DNA of 64,000 nt from DASVBE01 sp963770375. Lineage in GTDB: Bacteria > Actinomycetota > Actinomycetes > Streptosporangiales > Streptosporangiaceae. A program made the position numbers and the translations under genes. The notes beneath the pieces are model-generated. The model saw nothing but the letters and a program-made list of their open reading frames with translations. It searched no databases and was not told the origin of the DNA. The stretch lies in contig CAVYPM010000007.1 of assembly GCA_963770375.1 (NCBI GenBank), positions 248,001 through 312,000 on the forward strand, written 5' to 3'. This document shows positions 1-8,513 of the stretch, piece by piece (position 1 is the first letter of the stretch; every line of letters begins with the position of its first letter).

Positions 1-2
1 CC

Positions 3-599
3 GTGGACAGGCCGGCCGTCAGCCGGCGGGCCGGCATCCTGGCCGCAGCGGCGCAGCTGTTCGCCCAGCGCGGCTACCACGGCACCACGATCGGCGAGGT
101 GGGCAGCGCGCTGGGCCTCACCGGCCCGGCCCTGTACCGGCACTTCAGGAACAAGGAAGCGCTGCTGGCCGAGATGCTGCTCGACATCAGCGGCCGGCTG
201 CTGCACGCCGGGCGGCACCGGGTGGCCATGGCGGCCAGCCCGGACGCCGCGCTGACCGCGCTGCTCGACTGGCACATCGGCTTCGCGCTGGACGAGCCCG
301 CGCTGATCACCGTGCACGAGCGTGAGCTGGGCAACGTGCCCGAGCCGCAGCGGCACCAGATCCGCCGCCTGCAGCGCGCCTACACCGAGGAATGGGTGCA
401 GGTCATCCAGCGGCTGCACCCCGAGGCCAGCGCCGAGTACGCGCGCGCCGCCACGCACGCGGTGTTCGGCCTGCTCAACTCGACCCCGCGGAGCGCCGCC
501 GAGCTCGGCCGCCCGGCCATGGCCAGCCTGCTCCACGCCCTGGCCTACCGGGCCCTGGCCGGAGCCCTGGCCGCCCCGGCATCAGCCGCCGGGGAGTAG
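3..599 (+). CDS. TetR/AcrR family transcriptional regulator
   Basis: A 198-residue repressor-type protein. Residues about 10-55 form the TetR helix-turn-helix: a first helix ILAAAAQLFAQRGY, then TTIGEVGSALGLTGPALYRH and FRNKEALLAEML. The remainder is an alanine-rich helical ligand and dimer domain of normal length. It begins with GTG two bases inside the window, so the true start and promoter may lie upstream and no ribosome site can be judged. The MFS exporter that follows on the same strand after 86 bp is a plausible target; this is inference. The ligand cannot be predicted. Confidence 0.85.
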   Translation: MDRPAVSRRAGILAAAAQLFAQRGYHGTTIGEVGSALGLTGPALYRHFRNKEALLAEMLLDISGRLLHAGRHRVAMAASPDAALTALLDWHIGFALDEPALITVHERELGNVPEPQRHQIRRLQRAYTEEWVQVIQRLHPEASAEYARAATHAVFGLLNSTPRSAAELGRPAMASLLHALAYRALAGALAAPASAAGE

Positions 600-685
600 C
601 GCGCGCAGGCCCGGTCAGCGAGTAGCCGCCCGGCCCCGCCGTAATTCGGTTTGGCGGGGGTGGGCGGGCAGATAGCCTCCCGGTC

Positions 686-1921
686 GTGGGTGAAACCGGG
701 TCCGCGGTCGCGCGGCCGACGACCGGCCCGGCTGTGGCGCGGCCGCTGACCGGCCTGGCCATGGCCGACCTGATCTCCACCACCGGCACCGAGATGACCG
801 CGGTGGCCCTCCCCTGGTTCGTGCTGACCACGACCGGCTCGCCGGCCCGGATGGGCGTCGTGCTGGCCGCCGAGTACGCCGGGCTGACCCTGCTCGGCCT
901 GGCCGGCGCCCGGGTCGCCACCTATACCGGCCCGCGGCGGCTGATGCTCAGCGCCGATCTGACCCGGGCCGCGCTCATCGCCGCGATCCCGCTCCTCTAC
1001 TGGGCCCACGCGCTGTCGTTCCCGGTCATCCTGGTCATCAGCGTGTTCATCGGCGGCTTCTTCCCGGCGTACCAGTCCTCCAGCCAGCTCATCGTGGCCA
1101 GCCTGACCGGCGACGACCAGGTGAAGCTCACCCGGCTTGGCGGGCTGCTCAGCGCGGTCAACGAGTCGGCCAGCTTCGTGGGGCCCGCCCTGGCCGGCGT
1201 GCTGATCGCGGCGCTCGGCCCGGCCCCCGTGCTGCTGATCGACGCGGGCTCCTATCTGTGCGCGTTCGCCCTGATCGGCGTGCTGGCCCGGGGCACGGGA
1301 CGGGCCGTCCCGGTCACCGAGGACGCGTCGGCCGTGGCCGGGCTTCGGTTCCTGTGGCGCAGCCGGCCGCTGCGGTGGCTCGTCATCGGGGTGGGCCTGC
1401 TCAGCGCATCGTTCACCGCCATGGTGGCCACGGTCCCCGTGCTGGCCCTGCACCACGGCGGCGCGCCGGTGGCCGGCTGGCTGCTGGCCGCCTTCGGGGC
1501 CGGATCGGTGGCCGGCGGCCTGCTGTCCACCCGGGCCAAGCGGGCCGGCGGGCCCACCGCCATGCTGGCGGTAGCCGGGCTGGCCGTGGCCGCCTGGGGG
1601 CTGGCGCTGCCCGGGCCGGCCTGGGTGTGGGGCCTGGCCATCGCCGGCACCGGGATCGCGACCGGGCTGTTCTACCCGCGGTTCTTCGCGGCGATGACCA
1701 CTGCCGCCCCGCCGGAGCTGCGGGCCCGGGTGCTGGCCAGCGTGACGATCGCGATCTCCGCGCCCGGCCCGCTGGGCTTCCTGGCCGCCGGCCTGGTGTC
1801 CGAGCACTCCACGTTCGCCAGCCGGATGCTGGTGGGCGGCACCGCCACGGTGGCCGCGGTGATCGTCCTGCTGAGCCCCCTGGCGGCCCGCGCGCCGGGT
1901 GACGTTACGCTATCGATGTAA
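686..1921 (+). CDS. MFS transporter, probable drug or metabolite exporter
   Basis: A 411-residue polytopic membrane protein with about 12 hydrophobic segments, for example the stretches around residues 25-50, 60-75, 95-130 and 215-240. It has the general look of the MFS_1 multidrug class (TSTTGTEMTAVALPWFVL near the N-terminus, ARVLASVTIAISAPGPLGFL near the C-terminus). The GTG at 686 has a poor ribosome site. The ATG at 761, just before the first membrane helix, is an alternative start that would remove 25 residues. It lies downstream of the TetR gene on the same strand. Substrate unknown. Confidence 0.82.
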   Translation: MGETGSAVARPTTGPAVARPLTGLAMADLISTTGTEMTAVALPWFVLTTTGSPARMGVVLAAEYAGLTLLGLAGARVATYTGPRRLMLSADLTRAALIAAIPLLYWAHALSFPVILVISVFIGGFFPAYQSSSQLIVASLTGDDQVKLTRLGGLLSAVNESASFVGPALAGVLIAALGPAPVLLIDAGSYLCAFALIGVLARGTGRAVPVTEDASAVAGLRFLWRSRPLRWLVIGVGLLSASFTAMVATVPVLALHHGGAPVAGWLLAAFGAGSVAGGLLSTRAKRAGGPTAMLAVAGLAVAAWGLALPGPAWVWGLAIAGTGIATGLFYPRFFAAMTTAAPPELRARVLASVTIAISAPGPLGFLAAGLVSEHSTFASRMLVGGTATVAAVIVLLSPLAARAPGDVTLSM

Positions 1922-2004
1922 TTTTCCGGGCACCCCGGCGGAGGCCAGCTGGGCGGGCGTCCGGCGCACGTAAGGCTAGACCGGACGAGCGGAAGAGGCG
2001 CAAC

Positions 2005-2886
2005 GTGACTGACAGCTGGCCGGACCGCAATCAGATCTCATTACCAGCAGACCCGGCGGACCCAGCGGACCCAGCGCCAGCGCCGGCCGGGATCGACATA
2101 AGCACCGCGCACATTGCCCGGGTCTACAACTACTGGCTGGGCGGCAAGGACAACTTCGCGGCGGACCGGGCCGCGGCCGAGCAGGTGATCGCGGCGTACC
2201 CGGCCGTCCTGGTCAGCGTCCGGGCGCAGCGGGCGTTCCTCGGCCGGGCCGTGCACTTCCTGGCCGCCGAGGCGGGCATCACGCAGTTCCTCGACATCGG
2301 CACCGGGCTGCCCTCGGCCGACAACACGCACGAGGTGGCGCAGCGGGCCGCGCCGCAGTCCCGGATCGTCTACGTGGACAACGACCCGATCGTGCGCACG
2401 CACGCCGATGCCCTGCTGACCAGCGGCTCGCGCGGCTCCGTCACGTACGTCGAGGCGGACCTGCGGGCCCCCGAGTCGATCCTGCGGGTGGCTGCGGCCA
2501 CTCTCCGCATCGGCAAGCCGGTGGCGCTGCTGCTGGTCGGGGTGCTGCACTGCATCCCGGACAGCGAGGACCCGGCCGGGATCGTGCGGCGGCTCCTGGC
2601 CGGCCTCGCGCCGGGCAGCTACCTGGTCCTGGCCCACCCGGCCAGCGACATCCACACCGAGCAGATCGGCGTGGCCGCGACCCGGTTCAACCAGCTGGCC
2701 GAGCAGGGCGTGACCCTGCGCGAGCGGGACGCCGTGCAGCGCTTCCTGCGACGGCGTGGACCTGGTCGAGCCGGGCCTGGTGCAGCTGCACCGCTGGCGG
2801 CCCGGGCCCGGCGGCCCGGAACCCGGCCACGACCTGGCCAACTACGGCGCGGTCGGCCGCAAGCCCTAACTGTGCTGGCTGGCTAG
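2005..2886 (+). CDS. DUF574-type SAM-dependent methyltransferase, frameshifted near its C-terminus
   Basis: Class I methyltransferase of the actinobacterial DUF574 family. The family signature IARVYNYWLGGKDNF is at residues about 36-50, and the SAM-binding region FLDIGTGLP and IVYVDNDPIV follows. GTG start with GGAAGAGG seven bases upstream. The N-terminus carries a short Asp-Pro-Ala repeat. After RFL near 2749 the reading frame is wrong: one base later in the next frame the expected ending resumes (DGVDLVEPGLVQLHRW ... NYGAVGRKP) with a stop at 2867-2869. The native protein would therefore end at 2869 and the listed tail is spurious. The substrate of this family is not known. Confidence 0.8.
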   Translation: MTDSWPDRNQISLPADPADPADPAPAPAGIDISTAHIARVYNYWLGGKDNFAADRAAAEQVIAAYPAVLVSVRAQRAFLGRAVHFLAAEAGITQFLDIGTGLPSADNTHEVAQRAAPQSRIVYVDNDPIVRTHADALLTSGSRGSVTYVEADLRAPESILRVAAATLRIGKPVALLLVGVLHCIPDSEDPAGIVRRLLAGLAPGSYLVLAHPASDIHTEQIGVAATRFNQLAEQGVTLRERDAVQRFLRRRGPGRAGPGAAAPLAARARRPGTRPRPGQLRRGRPQALTVLAG

Positions 2887-3731
2887 CGGAGGGCCAGCCG
2901 GCCGCGGTCGATGACGACGGCGCCGTCCTGGTTGGCCGTCTGGAACAGCGCGCTGCCGTCGCCGTCCCGCCAGATCGACACGGTCAGCGTCTCGCCCGGG
3001 AACACCGGGCGGCTGAACCGGCCGGACATGGACCCGAACCGGGCCGGGTCCGAGCCGCACAGCGCGTGCAGCAGGGCCCGGCCGGTGACCCCGTAGGTGC
3101 ACAGGCCGTGCAGGATCGGCTTGCTGAACCCGCCCCGGGCGGCGAACTTCGGGTCGGCGTGCAGCGGGTTCCGGTCCCCGGACAGCCGGTAGATCAGGGC
3201 CTGCTCGGGCCGGGTCGGCATGACCACGGTCAGGTCCGGGTCCCGGTCCGGGCGCTGCCACGGGTCACTGGGGCCGCGGTCGCCGCCGAAGCCGCCCTCG
3301 CCCCGGATGAACGTGCTGGCCCGCGAGGTGATCAGCGGCTCGCCGGTGGCCGCGTCCACCGCCACGGCCTCGGTGACCACCAGCCCGCCGGACCCCTTGT
3401 CGTACATGCCGGTGACGGTGGCCACGGTCCGCACCGTGCCCTCCACCGGCAGCGGGCGGTGCAGCTCGAAGGCCTGTTCCGCGTGCACCAGCAGGGCCGG
3501 GTCGAAGTCGCCCAGCCGGCGCCCGCGCCGGGACTGCGCCAGCAGGACCCCGTAGGTCGGCAGCACCTGCTGGGTGACGCCCTCGGAGTTCTCGGTGGTG
3601 AACTCCAGTTCCTGAAGCGGGTCGCCGAGCCCGGCGCCGCAGCCGACCGCGTACAGCAGCGCGTCGGCCGACGTCCAGGACCGCTCGGACGGCTCGCCGG
3701 GCTCCCCGATGAGGCTGTGGTCAAGGGCCAT
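2883..3731 (-). CDS. MaoC-like (R)-specific enoyl-CoA hydratase with double hot-dog fold
   Basis: Adds water to 2-enoyl-CoA during beta-oxidation of an acyl or side-chain CoA ester. The protein is 282 residues, the double hot-dog length of HtdY- or 17-beta-HSD4-type hydratases. The first half is the substrate-side fold. The second half carries hydratase-2 motif LSGDRNPLHADPKFA followed by GGFSKPILHGL, with the catalytic Asp and His. Start chosen at ATG 3731, because GGAGG sits five bases upstream and the residues before it look non-coding. A TAGAA-N5-TTCTA-like site lies about 15 bp upstream, linking it to the FadE and SDR genes to the right. Which CoA ester is used cannot be told. Confidence 0.87.
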   Translation of the reverse strand: MALDHSLIGEPGEPSERSWTSADALLYAVGCGAGLGDPLQELEFTTENSEGVTQQVLPTYGVLLAQSRRGRRLGDFDPALLVHAEQAFELHRPLPVEGTVRTVATVTGMYDKGSGGLVVTEAVAVDAATGEPLITSRASTFIRGEGGFGGDRGPSDPWQRPDRDPDLTVVMPTRPEQALIYRLSGDRNPLHADPKFAARGGFSKPILHGLCTYGVTGRALLHALCGSDPARFGSMSGRFSRPVFPGETLTVSIWRDGDGSALFQTANQDGAVVIDRGRLALR

Positions 3732-3745
3732 CGCGACCTCCATAG

Positions 3746-3760
3746 TGGAACAGGCTTCTA
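3746..3760 (-). promoter_or_regulatory. Putative TetR operator, site 1
   Basis: TGGAACAGGCTTCTA reads TAGAA-GCCTG-TTCCA on the minus strand, an inverted repeat with one mismatch. It lies just upstream of the MaoC start and matches two other sites in the window (6970-6984 and 9271-9285). The site is seen; binding by the TetR at 8514-9234 is inference. Confidence 0.5.
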
Positions 3761-3826
3761 GTATCGGATTTTGGCAGATATACGGCTCGCGGGCGCGGGC
3801 CGCCGTCAGGACGCGGGAGGGGCGCG

Positions 3827-4498
3827 GTGCCGCAGAAACCCCCGCCTCCCGGGACACCGCCCGCGCCGCTGCCGGCTGGCTGGATCCGGGTGGACTGCCA
3901 CCTGCACACGGTGGACTCCGGCGACGCGATCACCACGCTGGACGAGCTGGCCGACCGGGCCCGGGCGGCCGGGCTGGACGCGGTCTGCATCACCGACCAC
4001 AACGTGATCTCCGCGGCGCTCGCCGCCCGCGGCCGCGACCTGGGCGTCCGGGTCATCACCGGCGAGGAGATCCGCACCCCGGACGGGGACGTGATCGGCC
4101 TGTTCCTGACCGAGCGGATCCCGTACGTGCTGCCGCTGGCCGAGGTGGCCCAGCGGATCCGGGCCCAGGGCGGCCTGGTGTACGTGCCGCACCCGTTCGA
4201 CCCGGGCCGGTCCAGCCTGGGCGGGGCGCTGGCCGGGCTGTGCGGGGCCGGGATGGCCGACGTCATCGAGGTGTTCAACGCGAAGATCGCCGACCCTGCG
4301 CGGAACCAGCGGGCGGCGGCGGCCGCGGCGGGCGCCGGGCTGCCCGGCGGGGCGGGCTCGGACGCGCACGACCCGGACGGGATCGGCGCCGCCTACCTGG
4401 AGATGCCCGACTTCGACGGCCCGGCCAGCTTCGTGACGGCGCTGGCCCGTGCCCGCGTGATCGGCGAGTACCGGGACCACGCCCCGCGCTACCGGTGA
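3827..4498 (+). CDS. PHP-domain metal-dependent phosphoesterase
   Basis: A 223-residue PHP hydrolase. Metal-ligand motifs are in the family order: DCHLHT near residue 25, CITDHN near 58, GEEI near 86, PHPFD near 124 and GSDAHD near 180. The GTG start has GGGAGGGG upstream, and the N-terminus is a short proline-rich tail. Stand-alone PHP proteins cleave phosphomonoesters, nucleotides or histidinol phosphate; the substrate here is unknown. It is divergent from the MaoC gene and shares its 95-bp intergenic region. Confidence 0.83.
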   Translation: MPQKPPPPGTPPAPLPAGWIRVDCHLHTVDSGDAITTLDELADRARAAGLDAVCITDHNVISAALAARGRDLGVRVITGEEIRTPDGDVIGLFLTERIPYVLPLAEVAQRIRAQGGLVYVPHPFDPGRSSLGGALAGLCGAGMADVIEVFNAKIADPARNQRAAAAAAGAGLPGGAGSDAHDPDGIGAAYLEMPDFDGPASFVTALARARVIGEYRDHAPRYR

Positions 4499-4535
4499 CT
4501 GCAATCGATGTCACATCGATGAGATTCGGCCCGGG

Positions 4536-5672
4536 TTAGAGGCCGATCCTGGTGGCCAGGCGCTCCCGGTGGTAGGCGGCGTCGCCGAGGAACAGCTGGC
4601 TGGCCGCGGCCCGCTTGAAGTACAGGTGCGCGTCGTGTTCCCAGGTGAAGCCGATGCCGCCGTGGATCTGGATGTTCTCCCCGGCCACGTGGAAGAACGT
4701 GTCCGAGGCGTAGGCCTTGATCAGCGACGCCACCGCGGGGACCTCGGGCGAGCCGTCCGCCACCGCCGCCGCGGCGAACCCGACCGCGGACCGCAGCGAC
4801 TCCACCTCGAGCAGCAGGTCCGCGCACCGGTGCTTGATGGCCTGGAAGCTGCCGATCGCGCGGCCGAACTGGTGCCGTGTCTTCGCGTACTCCACGGCCA
4901 TGTCCAGGGCCCGCTGCGCGCCGCCGAGCTGCTCGGCGGCCAGGGCGATCGCGGCCACGTCCAGGGTGTGCGCCAGTGCCGGGCCGGCCCCGCCGTCGGT
5001 GCCGACCAGCCGGGCGGGCACCGCGCCGAACTCCAGCCGGGCCAGCTTCCTGGTCTGGTCGAGGGTGGGCAGCGCGGTCCGGGTCAGCCCGGCGGCGGCC
5101 GCGTCGACGGCGAACAGGCTCAGGCCCGCGGCGGTCCGGGCGGTGACCAGGATCAGGTCCGCGGTGTGACCGTCGAGAACGAAGCTCTTGTGGCCGTCGA
5201 GCTGCCAGCCGCCGTCGCCGCCCGCACGGCCCGTGCCTGGCCTGGCTGCGGCCAGCTGGCCGGTGCCCGGGTCCCACGACCCGTCGTCCTCGGTGAACGC
5301 CAGCGTGCCGATCGTGGTCCCGGCCGCCAGGCCGGGCAGCAGGTCGGCCATGGCCGCCTTGTCCTCGCTGGCGGTCAGCGCGGTGGCCGCCAGCACGGCG
5401 CTGGCCAGGTACGGGCCGCCGTACAGCGCGGCGCCGGTCTCCTCCAGGACGATCGCCTGCTCGGCGAACGTGAAGCCGGCCCCGCCGTGCTCTTCCGCGA
5501 TCGCGATGCCGGGCAGCCCGAGCTGCTCGCTGGCCTGCTGCCAGACCGCCGGGTCGGCGCCGGACCCGGTGTCCATCAGCTCGCGGACCCGGGGCAGCGG
5601 CGCCCGGTCGGCCAGGAACCGGCGCACCGCGTCCCGCAGTTCCTGCTGCTCCGCGCTGGTCCCGAGGTTCAT
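4536..5672 (-). CDS. Acyl-CoA dehydrogenase (FadE), small subunit type
   Basis: A 378-residue FAD-dependent acyl-CoA dehydrogenase fold. It has the N-terminal helical domain, a central beta domain (GTLAFTEDDGSWDPG) and a C-terminal helical domain with TRHQFGRAIGSFQAIKHR and IHGGIGFTWEHDAHLYFKRA. At the position where isovaleryl-CoA-dehydrogenase-type enzymes keep the catalytic Glu, it reads TLDVAAIALAAEQ, with Ala. This suggests a non-catalytic half of a heteromeric enzyme, as known for paired mycobacterial FadEs. ATG at 5672 overlaps the stop of the upstream FadE by four bases, so the two are translationally coupled. Confidence 0.87.
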   Translation of the reverse strand: MNLGTSAEQQELRDAVRRFLADRAPLPRVRELMDTGSGADPAVWQQASEQLGLPGIAIAEEHGGAGFTFAEQAIVLEETGAALYGGPYLASAVLAATALTASEDKAAMADLLPGLAAGTTIGTLAFTEDDGSWDPGTGQLAAARPGTGRAGGDGGWQLDGHKSFVLDGHTADLILVTARTAAGLSLFAVDAAAAGLTRTALPTLDQTRKLARLEFGAVPARLVGTDGGAGPALAHTLDVAAIALAAEQLGGAQRALDMAVEYAKTRHQFGRAIGSFQAIKHRCADLLLEVESLRSAVGFAAAAVADGSPEVPAVASLIKAYASDTFFHVAGENIQIHGGIGFTWEHDAHLYFKRAAASQLFLGDAAYHRERLATRIGL

Positions 5673-6922
5673 GGCCGGGCTCCGCTCTGGGCCTTGTCCT
5701 GGCCGGGGGCCTTGGGTTCCTTGGGCAGGCCGAGGGCGCGCTCACCGATGATCGTCCGCTGGATCTCGCTGGTGCCGGAGTAGATCGTGCCGGCCCGGCT
5801 GGACAGGAACACGTTCTGCCACTCGGTGACGGGGTAGCCGGGCCCGTCCGGCCGGATCAGCCCGTCCGCGCCGGTGATGCCGAGCGCGATCTCGCCGAGG
5901 CGCTTGTGGTACTCGCTCCAGAACAGCTTGCTGACCGAGGCCTCGGGCCCTGGCGGGCGGCCCTCGGCGACCTGGGCCAGCTCGCGCAGGCCGGTGAAGC
6001 GCATCAGCTGGACGCCGGTCCAGGCCCTGGCCAGGTCCTGCCGGACCAGCGGGTCGCTGACCTTGCCGTGCTTGCGGGCGGTTTCGGCCAGGTCCCAGAA
6101 CTCCCGTTCGTAGCGCAGGTACGCCGTTGTGGCCCGGCCGCCGCGCTCGTGCCCGAGCGTGGTCATGGCCACCCGCCAGCCGTTGTTCAGGCCGCCGATG
6201 ACGTTGAACAGCGGGGCGCGCACGCCGTCGAGGAAGTCCTCGGCGAACTCCGCGGCGCCGGACATCTGGCGGATCGGCCGGAACTGGACGCCGGGGCCGG
6301 TGAACGGGATCAGCACGTAGGACAGGCCGGCGTGCTTGGGCACGGACGGGTCGGTCCGGCACAGGACGAACATCATGTTCGCCCGGTGCGCGCCCGAGGT
6401 CCACACCTTCTGCCCGGTGACGACGATCTCGTCGCCGTCCACCTCGCCCCGGGTCTGCACGCCGGCCAGGTCGGAGCCGTTGCCGGGCTCGGAGAACCCC
6501 TGGCAGTAGGTGTCCTCGCCGCTGATGATCCGGGGCAGGAAGTGCTCCCGCTGGGCGTCGGTGCCGTGCACGATGATCGACGGGCCGACCAGGCTCTCGC
6601 CCATGCCGCGCACCACCCGGGGCAGGCCGGCCCGGTGGAACTCCTCGTTCAGGACGGCGACCCGGACCCCGTCCAGGCCCTGCCCGCCGTAGACGGCCGG
6701 CCACTGCGGGCAGATCAGCCTGGCCGCGGCCAGCTTCTGCTCCCATTCCGCGTACGCCGGGTGGGCCAGCGCCGCGCCCAGGCTCTGCTCCCGGTAGCCG
6801 CCCGGGATCGCGGTCAGGTTCCAGTCGGTCAGCTCGGCCAGACCTTCCGGGGCTTCGGCGGAGATCCAGTCCCGCAGCTCCGCGCGGTACTGCGCGATCT
6901 CCGGCCCAAGGTCAAGATCCAT
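5669..6922 (-). CDS. Acyl-CoA dehydrogenase (FadE), large subunit type
   Basis: A 417-residue acyl-CoA dehydrogenase, first gene of the pair. Visible motifs are YCQGFSEPGNGSDLAG (flavin and substrate loop), TGQKVWTSGAH, and a C-terminal IYSGTSEIQRTIIGERALGL. The residue used by medium-chain enzymes (YEGT) is Ser here. A Glu in GHERGGRATT lies where isovaleryl-type enzymes have their base, so this subunit is probably the catalytic one. Start at ATG 6922, with GGAGG eight bases upstream. A perfect TAGAA-N5-TTCTA repeat lies about 50 bp upstream. Probable alpha2beta2 partner of the next gene, acting on a bulky or branched acyl-CoA (inference). Confidence 0.87.
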   Translation of the reverse strand: MDLDLGPEIAQYRAELRDWISAEAPEGLAELTDWNLTAIPGGYREQSLGAALAHPAYAEWEQKLAAARLICPQWPAVYGGQGLDGVRVAVLNEEFHRAGLPRVVRGMGESLVGPSIIVHGTDAQREHFLPRIISGEDTYCQGFSEPGNGSDLAGVQTRGEVDGDEIVVTGQKVWTSGAHRANMMFVLCRTDPSVPKHAGLSYVLIPFTGPGVQFRPIRQMSGAAEFAEDFLDGVRAPLFNVIGGLNNGWRVAMTTLGHERGGRATTAYLRYEREFWDLAETARKHGKVSDPLVRQDLARAWTGVQLMRFTGLRELAQVAEGRPPGPEASVSKLFWSEYHKRLGEIALGITGADGLIRPDGPGYPVTEWQNVFLSSRAGTIYSGTSEIQRTIIGERALGLPKEPKAPGQDKAQSGARP

Positions 6923-6969
6923 GGCAGGCCTCCCTGGACGGCCGGCCGGGCCGGCCGCGGCACTGATCC

Positions 6970-6984
6970 TAGAATCTGGTTCTA
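6970..6984. promoter_or_regulatory. Putative TetR operator, site 2 (perfect)
   Basis: TAGAATCTGGTTCTA: perfect five-base half sites TAGAA and TTCTA around five bases. It lies in the promoter region of the two-gene FadE operon. It resembles KstR-type boxes but has one extra spacer base (15 rather than 14 positions), so a different TetR-family regulator is more likely. Confidence 0.55.
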
Positions 6985-7141
6985 ATCTGATGGGAACGCG
7001 CGCCCCTGCCGTTGTCAAGGGCCGGGCGGCCAGGATCAGCCCCGGCGCCGGTGGCTGACGATCTCTTACGGGGTCAGTGCAAATGCCGTGCCCTGGGTGC
7101 GATACTCGGCTGTCCGAGCGGGGAACGCAGGGGGCAGCTGG

Positions 7142-8341
7142 ATGGGGATCTTCAACCGCAAGCCGCGGAAGCCTGACGAGGGCCAGTCACCGGCCGCGGG
7201 CTTTCCCGCGGCCGGCAGCCGGGCCGACTTCGTCCAGCAGATGAAGGAGCAGGCCCGGCAGCTGCAGGCCCAGGCGCAGGCCATGCAGGCGCAGGCGATG
7301 CAGCAGGCCGCGGCTTTCCGCCCGGCCACCGACGCCGGCGCAGCCAGCGCGGCGGGCTCCCGGGGCGGCGCCGGCGGCGCGGGCCCGATGAGCTGGGCCC
7401 GCCAGGTCATGGCCATCCTGGCCCCGCCAGGCCCCGGTTTCGTCAAGCGCTGCACCTGCGTGACCTGCGGCGCACCGAAGCAGCTGCCGTCCGCCACGGC
7501 CTATGTGTACTGCGACTACTGCGCCTCGCTGGTCGACTTCGACCTGCGCCAGGCGTGCGAGGGCGACACGCTGCCCGGGCCGGAGTACGTCGCCCTGGTC
7601 AACAGCAGCCAGGCCGCGTCCCAGGCCGCGGTCGCGGCCGGCGACCGCGACGGCTACCGGGCCATCCAGGAGCGCATCTTCAGCGCTTACGTGGCGAACG
7701 TGCCGATGGCGGTTTCGCACCGCGCCAGGAACGACCAGGGATACCGGCAGGCCTACGTCCGCTACATGGCCGAGGCCGCGGTGGCCCGCGCGTTCGACCC
7801 GGCGTACCAGGTGCTGGAAGCCGAGATGCGGCAGCGGGTGATGGGCCTGCGGTACACCGGGAACATGCTGTCGCCGACGGTGGACCCGGACTCGTTCTGG
7901 CCGATGGCCGGCACGCTGGAGAAGCAGATCGAGCTCAGCCGGGCCCACTACCGCTCGGGCGGGTTCGCGGACATCGACCCCGACCGCGGCGAGCACCTGC
8001 TGCCGAAGATGGCCTGGTCCGGCTTCTGCCAGGGCTGGCTCGGCCTGCTGCCCACCGACGCCGCTGCGCAGCTGCTCCAGCAGACCGGGCTGACCAGCGA
8101 GTACGTGCCGGTCGCCGCGGTCGACGGTCAGCCGCGGCACTGCGGCGGCTGCGGCGCCGAGTTCACCGCGCTGCCCGGGGCGAACGCCATCGTCTGCGAG
8201 GGCTGCGGCCGGACGATGCACCTGGGCGACGCCGAGATCCCGTGCGCGTCCTGCGGCGCGACCATGACCCTGCCGGCCGGCGCGGACGAAACCAGCTGCC
8301 CGTTCTGCCAGTCCCTGGTCCGCCGCGCCGGCATCTTCTGA
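7142..8341 (+). CDS. Uncharacterised double zinc-ribbon protein
   Basis: A 399-residue protein of unknown role. It starts MGIFNRKPRKPDEG, followed by a Gln/Ala-rich helical stretch (residues 35-65) that could form a coiled coil. A first zinc-ribbon-like module is at about 100-127 (CTCVTCG ... YCDYC). The middle, about 130-320, has no recognised domain. Two further C-x2-C pairs close the protein (CGGCGAEF ... CEGCG and CASCG ... CPFCQ). ATG at 7142 has a GGGGGC ribosome site; a longer in-frame start at 7088 is less likely. It stands alone, between the FadE operon and a convergent TetR gene. No membrane segment or signal peptide is seen. Confidence 0.75.
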   Translation: MGIFNRKPRKPDEGQSPAAGFPAAGSRADFVQQMKEQARQLQAQAQAMQAQAMQQAAAFRPATDAGAASAAGSRGGAGGAGPMSWARQVMAILAPPGPGFVKRCTCVTCGAPKQLPSATAYVYCDYCASLVDFDLRQACEGDTLPGPEYVALVNSSQAASQAAVAAGDRDGYRAIQERIFSAYVANVPMAVSHRARNDQGYRQAYVRYMAEAAVARAFDPAYQVLEAEMRQRVMGLRYTGNMLSPTVDPDSFWPMAGTLEKQIELSRAHYRSGGFADIDPDRGEHLLPKMAWSGFCQGWLGLLPTDAAAQLLQQTGLTSEYVPVAAVDGQPRHCGGCGAEFTALPGANAIVCEGCGRTMHLGDAEIPCASCGATMTLPAGADETSCPFCQSLVRRAGIF

Positions 8342-8382
8342 GCGTGCTTGCTGGCTCGCGGAGGGCCGCTATACACGCTGCC

Positions 8383-8435
8383 TTCCCGGCGAGCGCTGCT
8401 CGCCGGACGGAGGAGCGCCGATCGCTCGCCGGGAA
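8383..8435. terminator. Long hairpin between convergent genes
   Basis: Perfect 13-bp inverted repeat: TTCCCGGCGAGCG (8383-8395) and CGCTCGCCGGGAA (8423-8435), with a 27-base loop. It sits between the zinc-ribbon gene and the convergent TetR gene, as expected of a bidirectional terminator. Confidence 0.5.
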
Positions 8436-8513
8436 AACAGCGTCGCGGCCGTCCGCGAGCTGGCCGGCTGCGCGGCGGCCCGCTCGGCCGACCCGGCCGG
8501 CCGACCCGGCCGG

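Noticed and set aside
2873..2886. Recurring short GGCTGGCTAG-like strings near gene ends (also about 36615 and 40965)
   Set aside because: Too short and common in this base composition; no consistent spacing or structure.
6970..6984. KstR (cholesterol regulon) box
   Set aside because: Half sites look similar, but the spacer is one base longer than the 14-bp KstR consensus, and no steroid-ring genes are present. A local TetR is the simpler owner.
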